Below, in pieces: positions 5,177 to 6,105 of a DNA stretch of 6,105 nt (positions are counted from its first letter, which is position 1; each line of letters starts with the position of its first letter). Made by a program: the position numbers and the translations under genes. Source of the DNA: an uncultured Oscillospiraceae bacterium (GTDB lineage Bacteria; Bacillota_A; Clostridia; Oscillospirales; Oscillospiraceae). The stretch spans positions 1 through 6,105 of the forward strand of contig CAKTGD010000098.1 in assembly GCA_934561335.1 (NCBI GenBank), in the 5' to 3' direction. Under the pieces are notes generated by a model that saw only the letters and a program-made list of their open reading frames with translations, had not been told where the DNA came from and did not search any database.

Positions 5177-5599
5177 ATGATGATCTCGACAAAGGGGCGC
5201 TATGCGCTGCGGGTGATGGTGGATCTGGCGGAGCACAGGGAGGAGGGGTACATCCCCCTGCGGACGGTGGCGCAGCGCCAGTGCATCAGCCAGAAGTATC
5301 TGGAAAGCATCATGACCGTGCTCTCCAAGGCGGGGTATGTGGACGGCACCCATGGCCGGGGCGGCGGCTACCGGCTCGTCCGGGAGCCGGAGGAATACCA
5401 CATCGGGCCGCTGCTGCGGCTGATCGAGGGGCCGCTGGCGCCGGTGCAATGCGTGTCGGACGGGGGCGCGCCGTGCGAAATGGCGGAGGAATGCCGCACC
5501 CGCAGCTTCTGGGCGGGGCTGGATCAGGTGATCCGCGGCTATCTGGACAAGGCAACGCTGCGCCAGCTGATGGCGGAAGAAACCGGGAAAGGGAACTGA
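5177..5599 (+). CDS. Rrf2-family transcriptional regulator, IscR-like with Fe-S cysteines
   Basis: A 140-residue Rrf2-family DNA-binding protein, probably a dimer that represses or activates according to its Fe-S cluster. The N-terminus ISTKGRYALRVMVDLA starts the winged-helix domain; ISQKYLESIMTVLSKAGYV (37-55) is the recognition helix region and GRGGGYRL (60-67) the wing. Cys92, Cys100 and Cys106 (C-x7-C-x5-C) match the three cluster cysteines of IscR, with one spacing two residues longer. The residue three after the last cysteine, His in E. coli IscR, is Arg109 here. The next gene encodes a SufC-type ATPase, so control of Fe-S cluster assembly is the likely role. The start could be 5177 or the adjacent in-frame ATG at 5180; GGAAGG (5164-5169) is well placed for both. 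An ATG at 5141 lies in the -10 box. Confidence 0.9.
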   Translation: MMISTKGRYALRVMVDLAEHREEGYIPLRTVAQRQCISQKYLESIMTVLSKAGYVDGTHGRGGGYRLVREPEEYHIGPLLRLIEGPLAPVQCVSDGGAPCEMAEECRTRSFWAGLDQVIRGYLDKATLRQLMAEETGKGN

Positions 5600-5607
5600 T
5601 TTCCCGG
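5583..5607 (+). other. Inverted repeat across the rrf2 stop codon
   Basis: Perfect CCGGGAAA/TTTCCCGG arms (5583-5590 and 5600-5607) with the stop codon in the loop. There is no T-run after it, so transcription may continue into sufC; it could be a weak attenuator or a 3'-end-stabilising fold. Confidence 0.45.
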
Positions 5608-5653
5608 CAGAGCGGAAAATGCGGCGCTTTTTCGGAGGAAACCGCGAAATAAT

Positions 5654-5682
5654 TTGATTTTCGTTATATTCTCTGATATAAT
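5654..5682 (+). promoter_or_regulatory. Promoter of the suf operon with overlapping operator-like repeat
   Basis: TTGATT (5654-5659), 17-base spacer, TATAAT (5677-5682); predicted start near 5689. An inverted repeat TTATAT/ATATAA (5664-5669 and 5676-5681) lies in the spacer and overlaps the -10, a plausible binding site for the Rrf2 protein encoded just upstream (inference). Confidence 0.65.
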
Positions 5683-5701
5683 AATTCAGGTTTGTCGAAT
5701 C

Positions 5702-5727
5702 GGCCCTTTTTCCGCGGAAAAAGGGCC
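5702..5727 (+). other. Perfect 26-bp palindrome in the sufC leader
   Basis: GGCCCTTTTTCCG followed directly by its exact reverse complement, 5702-5714 and 5715-5727. In RNA this gives about 11 pairs closed by a CGCG loop, starting about 13 bases after the predicted transcription start and ending 33 bases before the sufC ATG. No T-run follows, so it is not a standard terminator. The palindrome itself is certain; its role is unknown. Confidence 0.85.
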
Positions 5728-5746
5728 TGCCTTGACAGTATATTTG

Positions 5747-5752
5747 AGGAGG
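5747..5752 (+). promoter_or_regulatory. Strong ribosome binding site of sufC
   Basis: AGGAGG, exact Shine-Dalgarno core, eight bases before the ATG at 5761. Confidence 0.85.
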
Positions 5753-5760
5753 AAAATTCC

Positions 5761-6105
5761 ATGCTGGAATTGCAACATATCTCATACCGGGTGTCTGCGC
5801 CCGAGGGGGAAATGGATATTCTGAAGGATGTTTCCATCACCATTCCCGACCACCGCATGGTGGTGTTCACCGGCCCCAACGGCGGCGGCAAGACCACGCT
5901 GGCCAAGGTCATCATGGGTCTGGTGCAGCCCACGGGCGGAAAGATCTTGTACAACGGCGAGGATATCACCCATCTGAGCATCACCGAGCGGGCCAAAAAG
6001 GGCGTGAGCTACGGCTTTCAGCAGCCGCCCCGCTTTAAGGGCATCACCGTTCATGACCTGCTGCTGCTGGCGGCGGGCACGGAAAAGCTGAGCAAGGAGC
6101 GGTGC
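5761..6105 (+). CDS. sufC: SufC-type Fe-S cluster assembly ABC ATPase, 5' part only
   Basis: The first 115 residues of an ABC ATPase; the gene runs off the right edge. It shows Walker A GPNGGGKTT (38-46), the PTGGKILYNGEDIT segment (57-70), and the Q-loop FQQP (86-89) followed by RFKGITVHDLL. These features, and its place directly behind an IscR-like regulator, point to SufC, the cytoplasmic ATPase that works with SufB(D) to build Fe-S clusters. The RFKG segment and context suggest the short clostridial/archaeal SufBC-type systems rather than the full SufABCDSE set, but the downstream genes are outside the window. The signature motif, Walker B and H-loop are also outside. Another small ABC ATPase remains possible. 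Confidence 0.85.
   Translation, partial: MLELQHISYRVSAPEGEMDILKDVSITIPDHRMVVFTGPNGGGKTTLAKVIMGLVQPTGGKILYNGEDITHLSITERAKKGVSYGFQQPPRFKGITVHDLLLLAAGTEKLSKERC

Noticed and set aside
4684..5652. Plus-strand 322-codon frame spanning HD, small gene and Rrf2
   Set aside because: It crosses two antisense genes and a different frame of rrf2, and is Arg/Ala/Gly-rich without family motifs.
5732..5760. TTGACA at 5732-5737 as a second sufC promoter
   Set aside because: No -10-like hexamer at suitable spacing; that position holds the ribosome site and the ATG.

Overview
The window looks like chromosomal DNA of a GC-rich gut-type Clostridia, most likely Oscillospiraceae-like. The basis is Firmicutes-type Shine-Dalgarno sites (AAAGGAG, AGGAGG), near-consensus housekeeping promoters, GC-rich codon use, and a gene set (Asp23/Gls24 family, RecG, an HD hydrolase of clostridial type, an Rrf2 regulator beside an early suf ATPase gene) that I associate with that group. 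The family assignment is from memory of gene families; no search was run.

Layout, left to right: (1) the first 41 codons of an Asp23/Gls24-family gene, minus strand, running off the left edge; (2) a 320-bp leader/intergenic stretch with a near-consensus minus promoter, an imperfect 43-44-bp direct repeat and three successive hairpins; (3) a GT4 glycosyltransferase, minus strand; (4) a compact divergent promoter region; (5) complete recG, plus strand; (6) a strong bidirectional terminator nested in a second inverted repeat; (7) an HD-domain hydrolase, minus strand, preceded on the same strand by a 66-residue small protein gene; (8) a divergent control region with a perfect-consensus promoter; (9) an Rrf2-family regulator with three Fe-S-type cysteines, plus strand; (10) a control region with its own promoter and a perfect 26-bp palindrome; (11) the first 115 codons of a SufC-type ABC ATPase, running off the right edge.

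How they fit: the Rrf2 protein is probably the Fe-S-sensing regulator of the suf operon that begins at the right edge. The Asp23-family gene and recG are neighbours in many Firmicutes (rpmB-yloU-yloV-recG region of Bacillus); here they are still close but diverge, with a glycosyltransferase gene between them. The HD hydrolase and the 66-residue protein have no clear link to their neighbours. I see no phage, insertion sequence, CRISPR, tRNA or rRNA. The genes are mostly ordinary. The parts most worth a second look are the non-coding ones: the hairpin-rich Asp23 leader, the suf leader palindrome, and the small protein gene.
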